A stretch of DNA of 64,000 nt from Micractinium sp. NFX-FRZ (taxonomy: Eukaryota > Chlorophyta > Trebouxiophyceae > Chlorellales > Chlorellaceae): contig JAPTJF010000241.1 in assembly GCA_029339195.1 (NCBI GenBank), positions 1-64,000 on the forward strand. Reading direction: 5' to 3'. A program made the position numbers and the translations under genes. Positions 9,894 through 21,900 of this stretch are shown here, piece after piece (the first letter of the stretch is position 1; each line of letters opens with the position of its first letter). Under the pieces are notes generated by a model that worked only from the letters and a program-made list of their open reading frames with translations, was not told where the DNA came from and did no database searches.

Positions 9894-12800
9894 TCACCGC
9901 CGCGTGCTGCTCAGCACCTTGGCGCCGCACGCCTGGGGCGCCACGCCCGCCGCACCCTCAAAAACCTGGCTGCCCCGCACAAACGTCGCCAGCACCCGCC
10001 CCTTCAGCGCCAGCTCAGCGTATGGCGACACCTTGTGCCGGTGCTGCAGCGCCGCCGGTGTTGTGTCTGCCAGCTGCTGCGGGTCCCACACAACAATGTC
10101 GGCGTCGTACCCTGCTGCCAGCCGCCCCTTGCGGCCCTCCAGCCCCGCCAGCCGGGCGGGCAGCACGGACCAAGCCTGCAAGAAGGGAGAGAGGCAAGCG
10201 TGGGGGCAAGTCGCAGTGGGGAGGGAGCTTGTCAGGGGCTGGGGGTGGCCGGGTATGGAGGTAGTGCCTGCCCTCCCACCTGAGGGCCGCCCCCCCCCCA
10301 GGGCAGCCCTTGCACCGACAGCTACACACACACCACGCGTAGGCCATCCACACCGTGCAGGTAAAGGGGAGGCCCGCCTCCGGCCAGCGCCGCAGCCAAC
10401 CCCTGCCGTTTGCCCGCCCCGCACAGCCAAGCCAGGCAGCAGCAGTGCAGGGCGCACCTGCACAAGGCGCGAGAGATTGAGGCCCGCCTCCTGCCAGGGC
10501 TGCCAGGTGGCGGGCAGCGCGTACTGCAGCCCTGCGATGCCGCCCCACGCCCGCATGAAGTCCCCCTCCTCCATCAGCTTCAGAGAGGGCTCTGCGTCAA
10601 AGGAGCACGTGTGGGGCAGTTGTGAGCTTGCAAGTGGGGTTGACCTGGCCACTAACCCCGAATCGTCACCCACTTTTATCAACCGTGGGTGGCGGCTCTG
10701 CGGAGGGGGGACCGGGGTGTGGAGGCATGCAGGAGCTGTCGGGCTGGAGGCACAATGGGGGAGGCGTGGCACAAGTGCCTTCAGGCTGCATTGCATTCAG
10801 TCAGTCATAGTGGTCACACCACACCGCCAACCCATCTCGGTTGGTGCACGCAGCACTCATGCATGCGCCTGCAGCGCGCCACGACTGCAGCCTACTGCCC
10901 AGCTTTGAGGCCTGCCAGCAGCGCACGCTATCTCCACCGCTTCAAGCATTGCCTCGTGAGCCACCGACCCACCCAACCGCCACAGGCACCCGCCCTCCGC
11001 CCAGGGAAAAGCGGTGTGCAGCCACGCTGTCAGCGGTACCGTGCACCGCCAGCAGCCTGCAACCACAACCCCCCAAACCCTCACTGCTCCCACAGCACCA
11101 CCCGCCTACCTGAGGGGGAGTGGTCTGTGGCCACGCTATCAATGGTGCCATCCGCCAGCCCCTGCAGTAGCCGCCCCCGGTTCTCCTCCTCACGCAGCGG
11201 CGGCGCGCACTTGAACCTGCATTATGAGTTGGGAGGCAGCACTTTAGGTTGGCGACGGGAGGGCAGGGAGTAAGGGGAGGCCACAAGGGCTGCAGAGAGC
11301 CTGTGAAGCCGGCGCTGGCAGGTGCTGCGAGCATTTACGCTGCGTTGCGCCACACCCGCAGGCAGCAGCGTACAGCACCCCGGCGGCAGCGCCCAAGCCG
11401 CAGACTGCAGGCTGGGCATGGCAGGTAGCAACGCTATCCTTGCCTGTCCCGGGTGGCTACCCTCCGCTGTTCCGGCACAGCAGCATCGCCCTCCCCGGGT
11501 GGCAGGCCCCCTCAGCCTGGCAGGCCCCCTCAGCCTGCTCCCTCACAGGGCACCCCACCCCCGTGTCAGACACGGCAGCGGCATCCTCTGCGGGTGGCGC
11601 CCCTGCCCCTGCCCCTGCCCCCTCTTCTCACCGCGTGTCCCCTGTGGGCACCCGCTCCGAGGCAAAGTTGAGGTAGTGGGGGCACGTCTCCACCGTCAAG
11701 GGGAGGCCCTCCGCCTTGGCAGCCGCCAGCTCCGGAATGAGGTCGGCGTCTGGGGGCAGGGATGAAGGAAGAGGCGAGGTTGGGTGTGAAGCATGGAGGC
11801 GTTGTGCAAGACGGGGTGGGGAAGAGGCGGGCAGGCTGGGTTTGGGAAGGCAGGGGTGGCAGGCGGGGGGCGGCGGAGGTTGGGAGTTGGTTCACCATGC
11901 GGCCCCCCGCCCTGCATGCTAGGGGCAGCCTAAAAAGCTGCTTAATGGCCCCAGTGCCTTTGGGGGTTGGTCACTCATCCTACTGCTGCCCCTGCTGCTG
12001 CTGCAGCTGCTACACACCTGCCAGGTGCACGATGTGCAGGCGGAAGCCCGGGCGCGTCGCGTTGCCGGCCGTTGCCCGCAGGGCCGCCAGCAGCGCCCGC
12101 ACCGCGTTCTTCTCAAAGCGTCGGGGGCGGGAGGCCAGCCAGGTGGCGTGTTCCCGCGGGTCGCCCTGCCGGCGCCACAGGGGGGAGGGCAGGGCAGGGC
12201 AGGGGGATGGGTGAGCTGGGTAGAGCGGAGCAGGGCAGGAGGGTAAGCATGCCAGGGGGAGACGGAGTGGTGCTGGCAGCAAATTTTGCCCAGCAGGCTA
12301 TGGTGCTTGCCCAGCAGAGCTGTGGCTGCCTGCTTGCACATCCTCTCCCCTCCTTTCCAACCCCACCCGATGAGGTTACAAGGAAGCACATCTGCAGCAC
12401 TCACCCCCTGCGGCAGGCCAACGTCTACCGGCAGTGACCACCATCACCTCCCAGCGGCTCTCCCTTCCACGCCGACCACCAAGCACACACATCCCCAGCA
12501 GAATCCAGCACTCACCCCCTGCGGCACGTCGTCATCCACGAGCTCGGCGTGCACCAGCAGCGGCACGCCCAGCGCGCGTATCGTGGGCAGCGCGGCCGCC
12601 ACCTCAGCGGGCGACACATTGGGGAAGTCGTCGATGCCTGAAGGAGACATGAAGGCCTTGAAGCCCAGCGCCCCTCCCTTGATCATGGCTGACAGGGCCG
12701 TCGGGTTGTGTGCATTTGCGGGGACCAGGCCGGCCCAGAAGGCGACATTGACGTGGGTGCGGTTGGGTGCCGAGGCGGCGGCGATCTTGCGGGCCAGCTC

Positions 12801-13818
12801 AGCAGGCGTCGTGGTGCAGGGGGCCGAGTTGAGGGGCATGTCGACGACGGTGGTGACGCCACCTGCTGCTGCAGCACGTGTGGCAGTCTCCATGCCTGCG
12901 GGCACACAAGGAGGACGGCACATTAGACTGTGTCAGTTGAAGGGGGGCATCGCCGTGCTGCACAGCAGCTGGAAATTTATCTGCTCGGGACACAGCAGCA
13001 AGCAGGCGCTAAGCAGGAGGGCGCTGCATGCCGCCAGCCACTGCGCCGCCCTGGCAGCGCCGCCATGCCACCAGACAGAGCCCCGCATCCTTGCCCCATC
13101 TTTACACCCGCCCGCTTTCCGCCCACCTCCCCACCCGCTCGCCTTGCGCCCACCTTCCCACCCACCTTCCCACTCCACCCGCCCGGGCTCATTCATGTGC
13201 ACATGCACGTCAATCAGTCCCGGTGCCACGACAGCGCCCACGTAATCCACCACCAGCAGGGATGGGTTGGCTGCCAGCAGCGGCTTTGCCAGCACGTGGC
13301 GGTCAGCGGAGGGACCGCCGGTGTGCACGCCCGCAATCATGCCGCCACGCACGTGCACTGCATCCAGCAGGAGGGCCAGAACGGGGATAGCGGCCATGTG
13401 GTGGGATTGCACGCAGGCAGTGGGAGACCAGGCAAACCGCAACCCTTGAAAATTTCACAGCAGGAGGTATGGAGAAGCTTCAGCTGCGGTGGCGGGAGCG
13501 GGTGCAGCAGCGCTGGCGCACCCTCCCAGCCTTACCGGCGCCTGGGACCGCTTGCCCGCGGGTTGTAAGCACCCTGTCGCTCAAAATGACGTATTCCTTG
13601 GCCGCCAGCAGCCCGCAGGGCGGGCTGAGCGGGTTCCAGGGCAGGGCGCGCAGGTGGCTGCCGAGCACGTCCAGGGTGCCGCTCTCCTGAAACTTGCGGT
13701 ACAGCACGGCCGCGGCGATGGCATACATCAAAGCGGACGCCATCAAGCGGCGTGGGAGCAGCCCCAGGCGGGGCTCCTCGGCCCTTTTGGTCGGCGGGGC
13801 TGCCGGGCGGGGCGCCAT
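9894..13818 (-). CDS. ALN: Allantoinase (547 aa)
   Basis: It hydrolyses (S)-allantoin to allantoate in purine/ureide catabolism, releasing nitrogen for reuse. Eight exons are in phase: 13818-13536, 13357-13166, 12895-12516, 12165-12018, 11749-11632, 11216-11110, 10591-10458 and 10175-9894. Cyclic amidohydrolase signatures appear in order. They are [11 protein letters not shown] (metal HxH), [24 protein letters not shown] (the Lys expected to be carbamylated), LVHAE, HIVHL (metal His), [10 protein letters not shown] and VATDHSPS (metal Asp). The C-terminus has the expected [13 protein letters not shown] strand. Length is slightly above the plant enzyme because of an N-terminal extension. That extension has a hydrophobic segment ([16 protein letters not shown]) after a basic stretch, matching the membrane or ER-targeted N-terminus of plant allantoinases. 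The gene is divergent from the gene at 14092 across 273 bp. An 18-bp tandem repeat lies in the intron at 11501-11536. Confidence 0.95.
11501..11536. repeat. 18-bp x2 tandem repeat in an allantoinase intron
   Basis: GGCAGGCCCCCTCAGCCT occurs twice back to back, at 11501-11518 and 11519-11536. Confidence 0.8.
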
Positions 13819-14091
13819 CGCTGCTACACCGTGCAGTGAGGGCGGGGCGGCGAAAGATCGCCCCAATTGGTGGGAAGGCCTTCACTTGCGAACCGACTCA
13901 TCACGCCAGGTCACCCTCCAAACTTGGCGCACGGTGTAGCGATCCAGCGCCACCCAGCAATGCACACCGCCTATACCCAGTCCTCCACCGCTTTTGGGAC
14001 GCCGGGAACACGGTTTACGCACCAGTCGTTTGAACCCGGCGTCGCACCTCTCAGCGCCTTGTGGCCCTCCTGTGCAGCCGCCGATCGCAGC
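13819..14091. promoter_or_regulatory. Bidirectional promoter region between ALN and the peptidoglycan-binding gene
   Basis: Only 273 bp separate the two divergent start codons, so both promoters and 5' UTRs must lie here or overlap. I did not recognise a TATA box or named element. Confidence 0.5.
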
Positions 14092-17000
14092 ATGAGGCTG
14101 GCGCTGCACTCTAGCGGCCTGCGGGTGCTGGCGCGCCCAGGTGCGTCAAGGGCAACTTGGGTGGCTTGAACCTCTCGTTGAGCCTGCACGCCCCTTGATC
14201 GCACGCACCCGCCCCCTTGCTGCAGGCGTGCGCACCGCCAGGAGTCAGAGGCGCACCTCGGTGACTGTGCAGGCCGTGGTGAGGAGGGGCGGGAGGCGGC
14301 AGCGCCCGTCGCCCAGCCGCGCGCGGCCCACCTGCGACAGCTGCCGCAAGCTAGGGGGCCTTGCCAGCCAGCCGCGCTGCCACCAGCCTGCCCCTGCAGG
14401 CACAGCCAGCGCATCCACACCTGCACACCTACCCCATCACACGCTTGCGCGCAGATTGGGCCGTATCAGTACAAGACGCGGGTGACGCGGCTGCGGCAGA
14501 AGGGCATGCAGATGCACGACTTTGGGGAGCGCCTGCTGCAGCATGGTTCATACGGCGACGACGTGATGCAGCTGCAGGTGGGTTCTGTGCTTCAGCATCA
14601 GGAGCAGGGCAGCCAGACTGCACTAGGAGCAGGGCGCTGGCAGGCAAAGCGTCCGGCTGCCCCAGACCCCCACCAGCCGCACCCTACCACCACAACCGCC
14701 GCAGGCTCCCGCTTCCTGCGTCCCTCCTCTCACGCGACCTGCGGCCGCTGCGTTTTACTCAAACCCTGTTCCGTCCCCCTGCCATCCCTGTTTGGGGGCC
14801 CCCACCCCCTCTGCAGGCCTGTATGGCAGGGCTATGCCCCCCTCTGTGTGTTGTTTTCTCCCTCAATTTGTCCCACATCCCCCCCACTGCCTTCTGCCCC
14901 CCCACAGGCCTACCTGGCTGAGCAGGGCTACTTTGCCTCGGCCGACGGCCTCAGCGGCTACTTTGGCGACCAGACTCGCGACGCGCTGCAGAGCTGGCAG
15001 CGTGACCAGGGGCTGCGCATCACCGGGGTGTTCAGCGAGGAGGAGAAGTGGGCATACCTGCGGCAGCAGGTGCGTGCTGGGGTGGGCAATGCAGGGATGG
15101 ACGAGGTGAAGGGGCCCTGCTCCTTGGAGCGGGCATTCCATCTGCGCAGACCTGCCGCTAACTTTGCTTGCCTGCTGCACGGCTGCACGGCCGCACCGCT
15201 CAGCCAGCCGTCGTCAATGCCTGACCGCCCACGCTTTCCTCACGCCCTGCCCTGCCGTGCCCATCCCCGCTGCCCCTCTGCCCCTCTGCAGGAGTCTGCG
15301 CTGCAGCAGGCTCAGACGCAGGCGCTGGTTGCCACTGTTGCATCGGCGCCCCCACCGCTGCCTGTGGCCATGGTGCAGGCCCACCCTGCAGTGGCCACCG
15401 GCCTGCTGGGCGCCGCCGCAGTGGCTGGTGGCATCTGGCTGGCGGGCCCCCACCTGATGGGGCGGAACGGGCTCGCCGCCAAGGCTGGCGCAGCGACGCT
15501 GCGTGGCGCACGCTGGACCGGCGCTGCCGTGCTGGGCATGACTGTGGCGGCCAGCCGGGTGCTGTATGGCGCGGCCAGCGGCGCTGTCAAGGGCGCTGTG
15601 CGCGCTGCGGTGCCAGGCGACGAGGTGGCGGAGGCGCCCGCGGCACGGGCACGCGCCGCGCCAGCACGCTCAGCCCCGCGCCGGGCCGCCGCCACTGCTG
15701 CGGCTGTGCAGCCCGACTATGCTACTGTGTCCCCGTCTGAGCTGGCAGCTCGGCTGGAGGAGGAGCACGCGGCTGCCGAGGAGGCTGCTTACCTGGCAGC
15801 CATGGCGGGCACCCCCATGGCGCCTGGCCCCAGCAAGCCCCGCAAGCTCTCGGAGGAGGAGGTGCAGCAGCGCATTGCCGTGATGAAGGGGGAGGTGTCC
15901 CCCCGCACCCCGGTGCCGCAGGTGGGGCGACGGGAGTGGGCGGCGGTGATGAAGGGAGGGTGGGGGCATGAGGTTTGTCGAGCTGCCAGGAACGGCTCTG
16001 CAGCGGGAGAGCTGGCTGCATGGGGGTGGTCTGGCCTGCCTCTGCTGCTGCTATTCCTATGTGGGGCTGAGCAAAGTAGGAATGAACAGCACGCAGCCGT
16101 GCTGCCAAGGTGGCACCCCTCTTGTCTGCTATGCCTCTCATGTCACGCCGCACGGCTTGCCCTTCCGCCTGCAGCGCCCCGCCCCCCGCCCGCTGCCTCT
16201 CAACACCCGCACCAAGACTGCCGACGACCCCATCACAGGCAGCAAGTACGGTGAGTGTGGGTGCGCACACTGCTGGGCCGGAACGCAGCGTTCAGACGGT
16301 GAGGTCAGCTGCAGGCGTTTGCCAAGCACCGTAAAAGCGTGCTTTGGCTGGCGCCTACATTCCATGTGGGGGCTGGTGCTTGGTGTGGGCGTGAGCAGTC
16401 CCCTTGGACTGGCTATGCTGTCAGTGCTACTCTCAACCCCCACCCCTGCTCTCTGCTGCTCCCCAACCCCTGGCCCGCTGCAGGCACCTACTACGGCGGG
16501 CAGCAGGTGCGTGAGAAGGTGAAGCAGTACCTGGAGGTGGACACCGGCATCCCGCACGGGGGACGCACCAACACGCCCGCCGCGCGCCGCCTCGAGGTGG
16601 GCACGGGTTTGCAATTGATGGAGGGTGGGCCAGCAGTGGGGGCAGCATGGCTTGCAGGGTGGGGGGAGGTTGTGGGGTCCAAGCAGGTGGTGTGATAGCA
16701 CACATCGACCACCCATGCATGCATGCATGCCCCCCGTGCATGTCCCCCCTGCCTCCCTCATTCGTCCGGCGCCGTCCGTGGGCTATCTCATGAAGCCCCT
16801 TGCAGCAGCAAGCCAGGTGCCTAACCTGACGTGGCCACCTGTGGGCTTTGCACAAAATAGAAAGCTTCCAACCTGCTTGTTGCACCTCCACGTGCCTCCC
16901 ATGTCCCTCCCTCCCTCCCTCATGCCCCCCTGGTGCAGCCCTTCGGGTGTCAGATCAACACCGAACATGCGCACCTCTGCCCAGACCATCTGTTGAGCAA

Positions 17001-18239
17001 GCTCGCATCTTGTGTTGCTGCTGTGTCATGACGTGCCATCCCCTGCCTCTATCCCTCCCCCTCTTGATCACAGTCAATGGGCTACCAGATGAGCACCCGG
17101 CCACGCGCCAAGCCCTCCAAACCCGCTGCTGCTGCCCAGCCCGCCCAGCCCCCGCCTGCCCCCATGCTGGCGGAGCCAGCGCCGGCACCCATGGCTTTTG
17201 CAATGGCGCCTGCTGAGCCCTTCCGCGACGTGGTGGAGGCGGTGGTGGTGGAAAGCGCGCCCAGGGAGCTGCTGACTGGGACCGAGCTGGAGGCGGCGCC
17301 TGAGCGGCGGGGCCGCCCCGTGGCTGTCGTCAAGCCGGGCATGGCGACCCCCCTGGGCCTGCAGCCGGGGTCGGGCGCGCCGCAGGCGGCCACGGTGGCG
17401 GGCCCGCAGGCGCCCCCCAAACCCGTGCCGGTGGTGAAGCCTCAGAAGCGGGCCACCATTGGCGACATGCTGCGCTCGGCGGCGCGCTCTGGCGGGGAGG
17501 TAGGCGACCCGTATGCAGAGCCCTATCACACCGCCCACCTCAACGGCAGCAGCGGCGGCGGCGGCTACGGCGCGCCCACGGCCCCGCCGCCGCCGCCTCA
17601 CATGGCGGCCTACCAGCCGCCAGCCAGCGGCGGCAATGGCGCCAATGGCAGCAGCGGCAGCGGCAGCAGCAACGGCTACCCTGTGGCCACTGGCAGCAGC
17701 TTTGCGGCGGCGGCGGGCGGCGGCGGCAGCAGCGAGGCAGCCGAGGCTGACAGCGCCCCTGTGCTCTACAACCCAGATGGCAGGTGAGCATGCGTGCTGC
17801 AGCTGCAGGTGCATGTGTAGGGCTGCAAGTTTGCGCCTGGCTGCAGTGCCTTTCTGTTGCGATGCACACTTGCCAGGCCGAGGGGGTATGACGGCATCAG
17901 ATGTGTGCAGACCTTGGCTGTGCGGCTCCCTGCTCTTGTCAACAGCACTGCACCGCCCCGCCTGCCTCTCTCCCGCCTGCCTGCAGCGTGGTGCTGGCCA
18001 GCAAGCCCATCCCTCTGGTGAAGCCCGCCCACCTGCTGCCCAAGACGTATGGCTACGAGCAGATGGCCGCGCCGCCCGCAGCCCAGCAGGGCCGCACGGC
18101 AGCGTCCTACGGCAACGAGCAGGCGGCCGCAATGTATGATTCAGCACACGAGGCAGAATACTATGCGGCCTCTGCACCCCGCGAGCAACAGTCGGGAGAC
18201 GACGTGTTTGGAGGGTACCGCCGGCGCTCCAACTATTGA
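14092..18239 (+). CDS. Organelle-targeted protein with a peptidoglycan-binding-like domain (722 aa)
   Basis: Nine exons are in phase: 14092-14140, 14226-14278, 14455-14577, 14908-15069, 15292-15921, 16175-16250, 16484-16596, 17074-17783 and 17987-18239. The N-terminus (MRLALHSSGLRVLARP, then TARSQRRTSVTVQAV) is rich in Arg, Ser and Ala with no acidic residues, like a chloroplast or mitochondrial transit peptide. Residues about 60-130 form a PG_binding_1-type (PF01471) helical bundle: GDDVMQLQAYLAEQGYF, GYFGDQTRDALQSWQRDQGL and TGVFSEEE. Two hydrophobic Ala/Gly-rich segments follow (around AAAVAGGIWLAG and AAVLGMTVAASRVLYGAA), possibly membrane-embedded. The remaining ~400 residues are Ala/Pro/Gly/Ser-rich linker. 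The domain is known in bacterial cell-wall enzymes; here it stands without a hydrolase. A binding role in the plastid is inference. Confidence 0.78.
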
Positions 18240-18758
18240 GGTGGCAGGGCGGCCCTCGGGCCCGCCGCCTGGGGCTGCACGCAGTGCCAGGGCGTGCGTT
18301 CGGCTGAACCCTAGCTGGACCGCGTGCTCCTGGCCTGCTGCAGTGGCTCTCCTTTTGGGGTTCCCTTCCCGCTGGCTCCTTGAGCCTCCTTGTTGATGTG
18401 TGCCCACGCGTGTGCTGCTGACTTGAGCAGATTGTGATGACTCCCCTTCCCCCCTTCCCTCCCACTTGTACACTGCCTTGCCGCCATCTGCCTGCTTTGC
18501 CCAGGCCCCCTGACCTCCTTGAACGCATGCTCTGCGTGACGTACACTGCCCTACTGCTCATGCCGCCCGACCTTACCTACTAGACCTCTCCTCTCTTGCG
18601 CGCTCCTCTGTCCTATTCGCCGATTGATTCACTCCGACCCACCCTCCTGCCCCTCTGCCTGTCTGCGTGCGTGCTTAGGCGGGTGCCCCTCAAAATCGCC
18701 TCCACAGCCCACAGTCCCACTCATAGTAGATTCATTCAGTCCCGTCTTCTAGCCTCCA

Positions 18759-18763
18759 TGTAA
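18759..18763 (+). terminator. TGTAA poly(A) signal of the peptidoglycan-binding gene
   Basis: TGTAA lies about 520 nt after the stop at 18239 and 220 nt before the next start codon, in the 18240-18979 intergenic stretch. I see no other feature there. Confidence 0.4.
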
Positions 18764-18979
18764 TCGGGTATGCCATTGCAGGCAGGGGGCATGTCATGCC
18801 CGGCAGTGCATGTGCCCGGCAGTGGCTGCGCAGGCCGACTTGCATGCCGCTGCCAACAGGGCACCATCCGTGGTGCTGCCAAGGGATCGCGATGCACAGC
18901 AGCGGCACTTGTTGTGATATCATGTTCACTGCTTTCAGTGCATGTATGCATTTTGCCATTGGCAAACTGGAGCGGCGTC

Positions 18980-21900
18980 ATGGCCTCCCTGCTGAGCGAA
19001 GCCACCCTGCGGCGGCTGCGCGATGAATGTGCGCTAGACCTAGCGGAAGCGCTGAAAATCACAGCGGCACTGGAGCAGGCTCTGCAAGAACTGCCAGGCA
19101 GTGCTGCGCCTCCAGAGGTGAGCGGGCGGGCGGGCGGAGGGTCAGCGGAGGCTGCGAGTCGGAGGATGCAGGTCAGGGTTTACCTACTCAAAGTGCATTG
19201 ACAGTAAAGTGTTTGTGCTGCGAGCTGCATGTTATGTTGCACTCGTTGCAGTCACATGCAGGCCCCTGCCCTGGCCCTGCCCCCCTGCTGCCGCAGGTGT
19301 GGCGCCGCGTGAGCAAGTGTGTGCTGCAGCCCGACCACCCCTTCGCACTGCACAAGCTCCTCTTCCAGGCTGCTTATGCTGGCTGGGATGCAGGTGGGTG
19401 AGCTGGCATTGTAGTGATGTGCATACGAGCCTGTTGGCTGCGATCTTTTTTTAACTCCGCCTCATTTGCTGCCCCAATCCCCTGTGATCGCCTGGTGCAG
19501 CTGTGCTGGGGCCGCCGCCCGCCTGGGTGCCCACCCCACAGGGCATGGCCGCCACGAATGCGGCACGCTTCATGTCCAGCTGGCAGGGCAACGCCACCTG
19601 GCGTCATTTGAGGTCAGAATCTTTGCTGCAAAGAGCCAGCCGCATGCTCACCTTGCTGCAACAATATGGCTCGAGGGGGGAGGGTAGCTGAGTGCCATGG
19701 CTGATGCCTTCCCTGCTGATTTCTTGGTGTGAAAGCAGGACTGGCGACCCAGCAGCAGACTGGGCCTTGCTGCAGCGCCTATCCTTTGCCAGCCCCGAGG
19801 CCTTCTGGCCACACGTGCTGCGCCAGCTGACCATGCAGTTCCACACACAACCAAGCAGGTGAGCGAGGGCCCTGCTCGCCTCCAGTCCCACTCCCTTTGT
19901 ATTGGTTTCAGAGCTGGCCTGGGGCAAGCAGGCAGCCCGCGTGTCACCTGCTTCCCAACAAGTCATCTGAGCAACTGATCACCGACCTACAGCGCTACTT
20001 GTTCACACACGTGCCCACCTCCCTGCCTGCCCACCCAGAGTGCTCGAGTTTGCGGTCAATCCTGACCGCTGCTGCTGGCTGCCCGGGGCACGCTTCAACA
20101 TAGCAGAGTGCGCTCTATCTGGTGAGCTGGCGCCAGCTGCTGCACATGTCCAAAGGACAGTCCGCTCCGCGAGTGAATCAGCCTGCTCCAATTGTGCTTT
20201 CACCATGCTTGGCATGCTGGTGCTCGCAGGTCCAGACCGCAACCGCCCCGCCATTGTGTGGGCGGACGAGGCGACCCCGCGCGTGCTGCACAGCCTGAGC
20301 CTGGGCCAGCTGGCGCAGCGCAGCGCACATGTGGCGGATGCGCTGCGACACATGGGGCTGCGACCAGGTGCGCTGGCTGGCAATGCATTAGCCCAAGCCC
20401 CGGCAGTGCTTAGCTGAGCGTGTGCCGTCTGCCAGCTCACTCCTTCGCTGTCTTGCTAGCACCACTGGTCACACGTCGTCCTACGCACACCCTTGATGCT
20501 TGCTTCCTTTCTTCTTCATGCGTGCATGCTGTGCCTGCAGGCGACGCGGTGGCGATCAACACCCCCATGACCTCGGCCGCGGTGGTTGCCTACCTGGGCA
20601 TTGTGCTGGCGGGGTGTGCAGCCGTCTCCATTGCCGACTCATTTGTTGCGGGGGAGGTGGCCAGCCGCCTGCGCATTGCAGAAGCCAAAGCCATCATTAC
20701 CCAGGTTGGTGCAGTGCGCTGCCGGGGTGCTGTGAGGGCAATTTAAAGTTGACGCTGCAACTGAGGCGGGGCGGGTGCATCGGTGCAGCAAGGCACTCCT
20801 GCTGCCTTCTGGTGCTCCTCATCGATCTGCCATGCCCTGCGGCCTGTCACCCACCCGTCCCTCCTGCTGCACACACAATTCCTGCAGGACGTGATAGTGA
20901 GGGGCAGCCAGGTCCTGCCCCTGTATGCCCGGGTCGTGGAGGCGTGCGGACCACAGGCTGTGGTGCTGCCAGGCGGCGCCAACGGGAAGCTTCAGGTGTG
21001 GCTGCTGCATGCAAGGCTGCAGGCTGCAGTGCAAGCTGTGATGCAGATGGGGCAGGCCTGCAGGCAGCGCACACCAGCGCCATGCTGTGCATGCTGCTAT
21101 TGGCATTCCCGTGCGTATGTCATCCTCCCATTCTCAACCCGTGCCCTGCGTCGTGTTGCCCTGCGCTCATGGCAGGTGGACCTACGACCCGGAGATGTGT
21201 CCTGGCAAGGCTTCCTGAGCAGAGTGCCTCAGCCCACCTCTGTGAGAGCCCACGTGGCTGGCAGCAACGACACCTCGGCCATCCTGTTCTCCTCTGGCAC
21301 AACAGGTGAGCAGTGGTGGCAAGCATCAGTGCCGCTGTCCTGCGCTGTGCTATGTGTGTGCTTTACTGCGCTACATTATGCTGTGAGATGTTGTGCCGTG
21401 CTGTGCCATGTGGTGCCACCTCTGCCCTGCATGCCCACATGAGGAGGAGGGCGGTGCTGCATGGCATGCCTCAGCTCCCACCGCGCCCATGCGCACGCTT
21501 GCTGCTCCCATGCACGCGCAGGCGAGCCCAAGGCCATCCCCTGGTCACATATCACGCCGCTGCGCTGCGCTGCCAACGCCTTCTTTCACCAGGACGTGCG
21601 GTCAGGGGACGTGGTGTGCTGGCCCACCAGCATGGGGTGGATGCTGGGCCCCTGGCTGATCTACGCAGGCAAGCAGAAGGGCCCGGAGCTGGTTTGTGTC
21701 GCTCAAAACACCAGGGGCACGTGCTCCTTTCGCCACCCTGCCTCCCACCCCGCCGCCGTGCCGTGCCTTGCTCTGCCAGTCTGCCGCCTGTGCGCACACC
21801 TTCGGGATACACTTCTCGCTCCCTTTTGCCTTGGCCTTTTGTGCAGCGCTGCTCAATGGCGCCACCATTGCGCTGCTGCACGGCAGCCCCCAGGGGCGCT

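Noticed and set aside
16705..16730. CATG-type short repeats (also at about 9360 and 52565) as regulatory or CRISPR-like arrays
   Set aside because: They are simple microsatellites without spacers. No CRISPR array is present in the window.
17074..18561. 495-codon open frame on the minus strand
   Set aside because: It is the antisense shadow of the GC-rich exon 17074-17783 and its flank. It has no domain and crosses real exons of the plus-strand gene.
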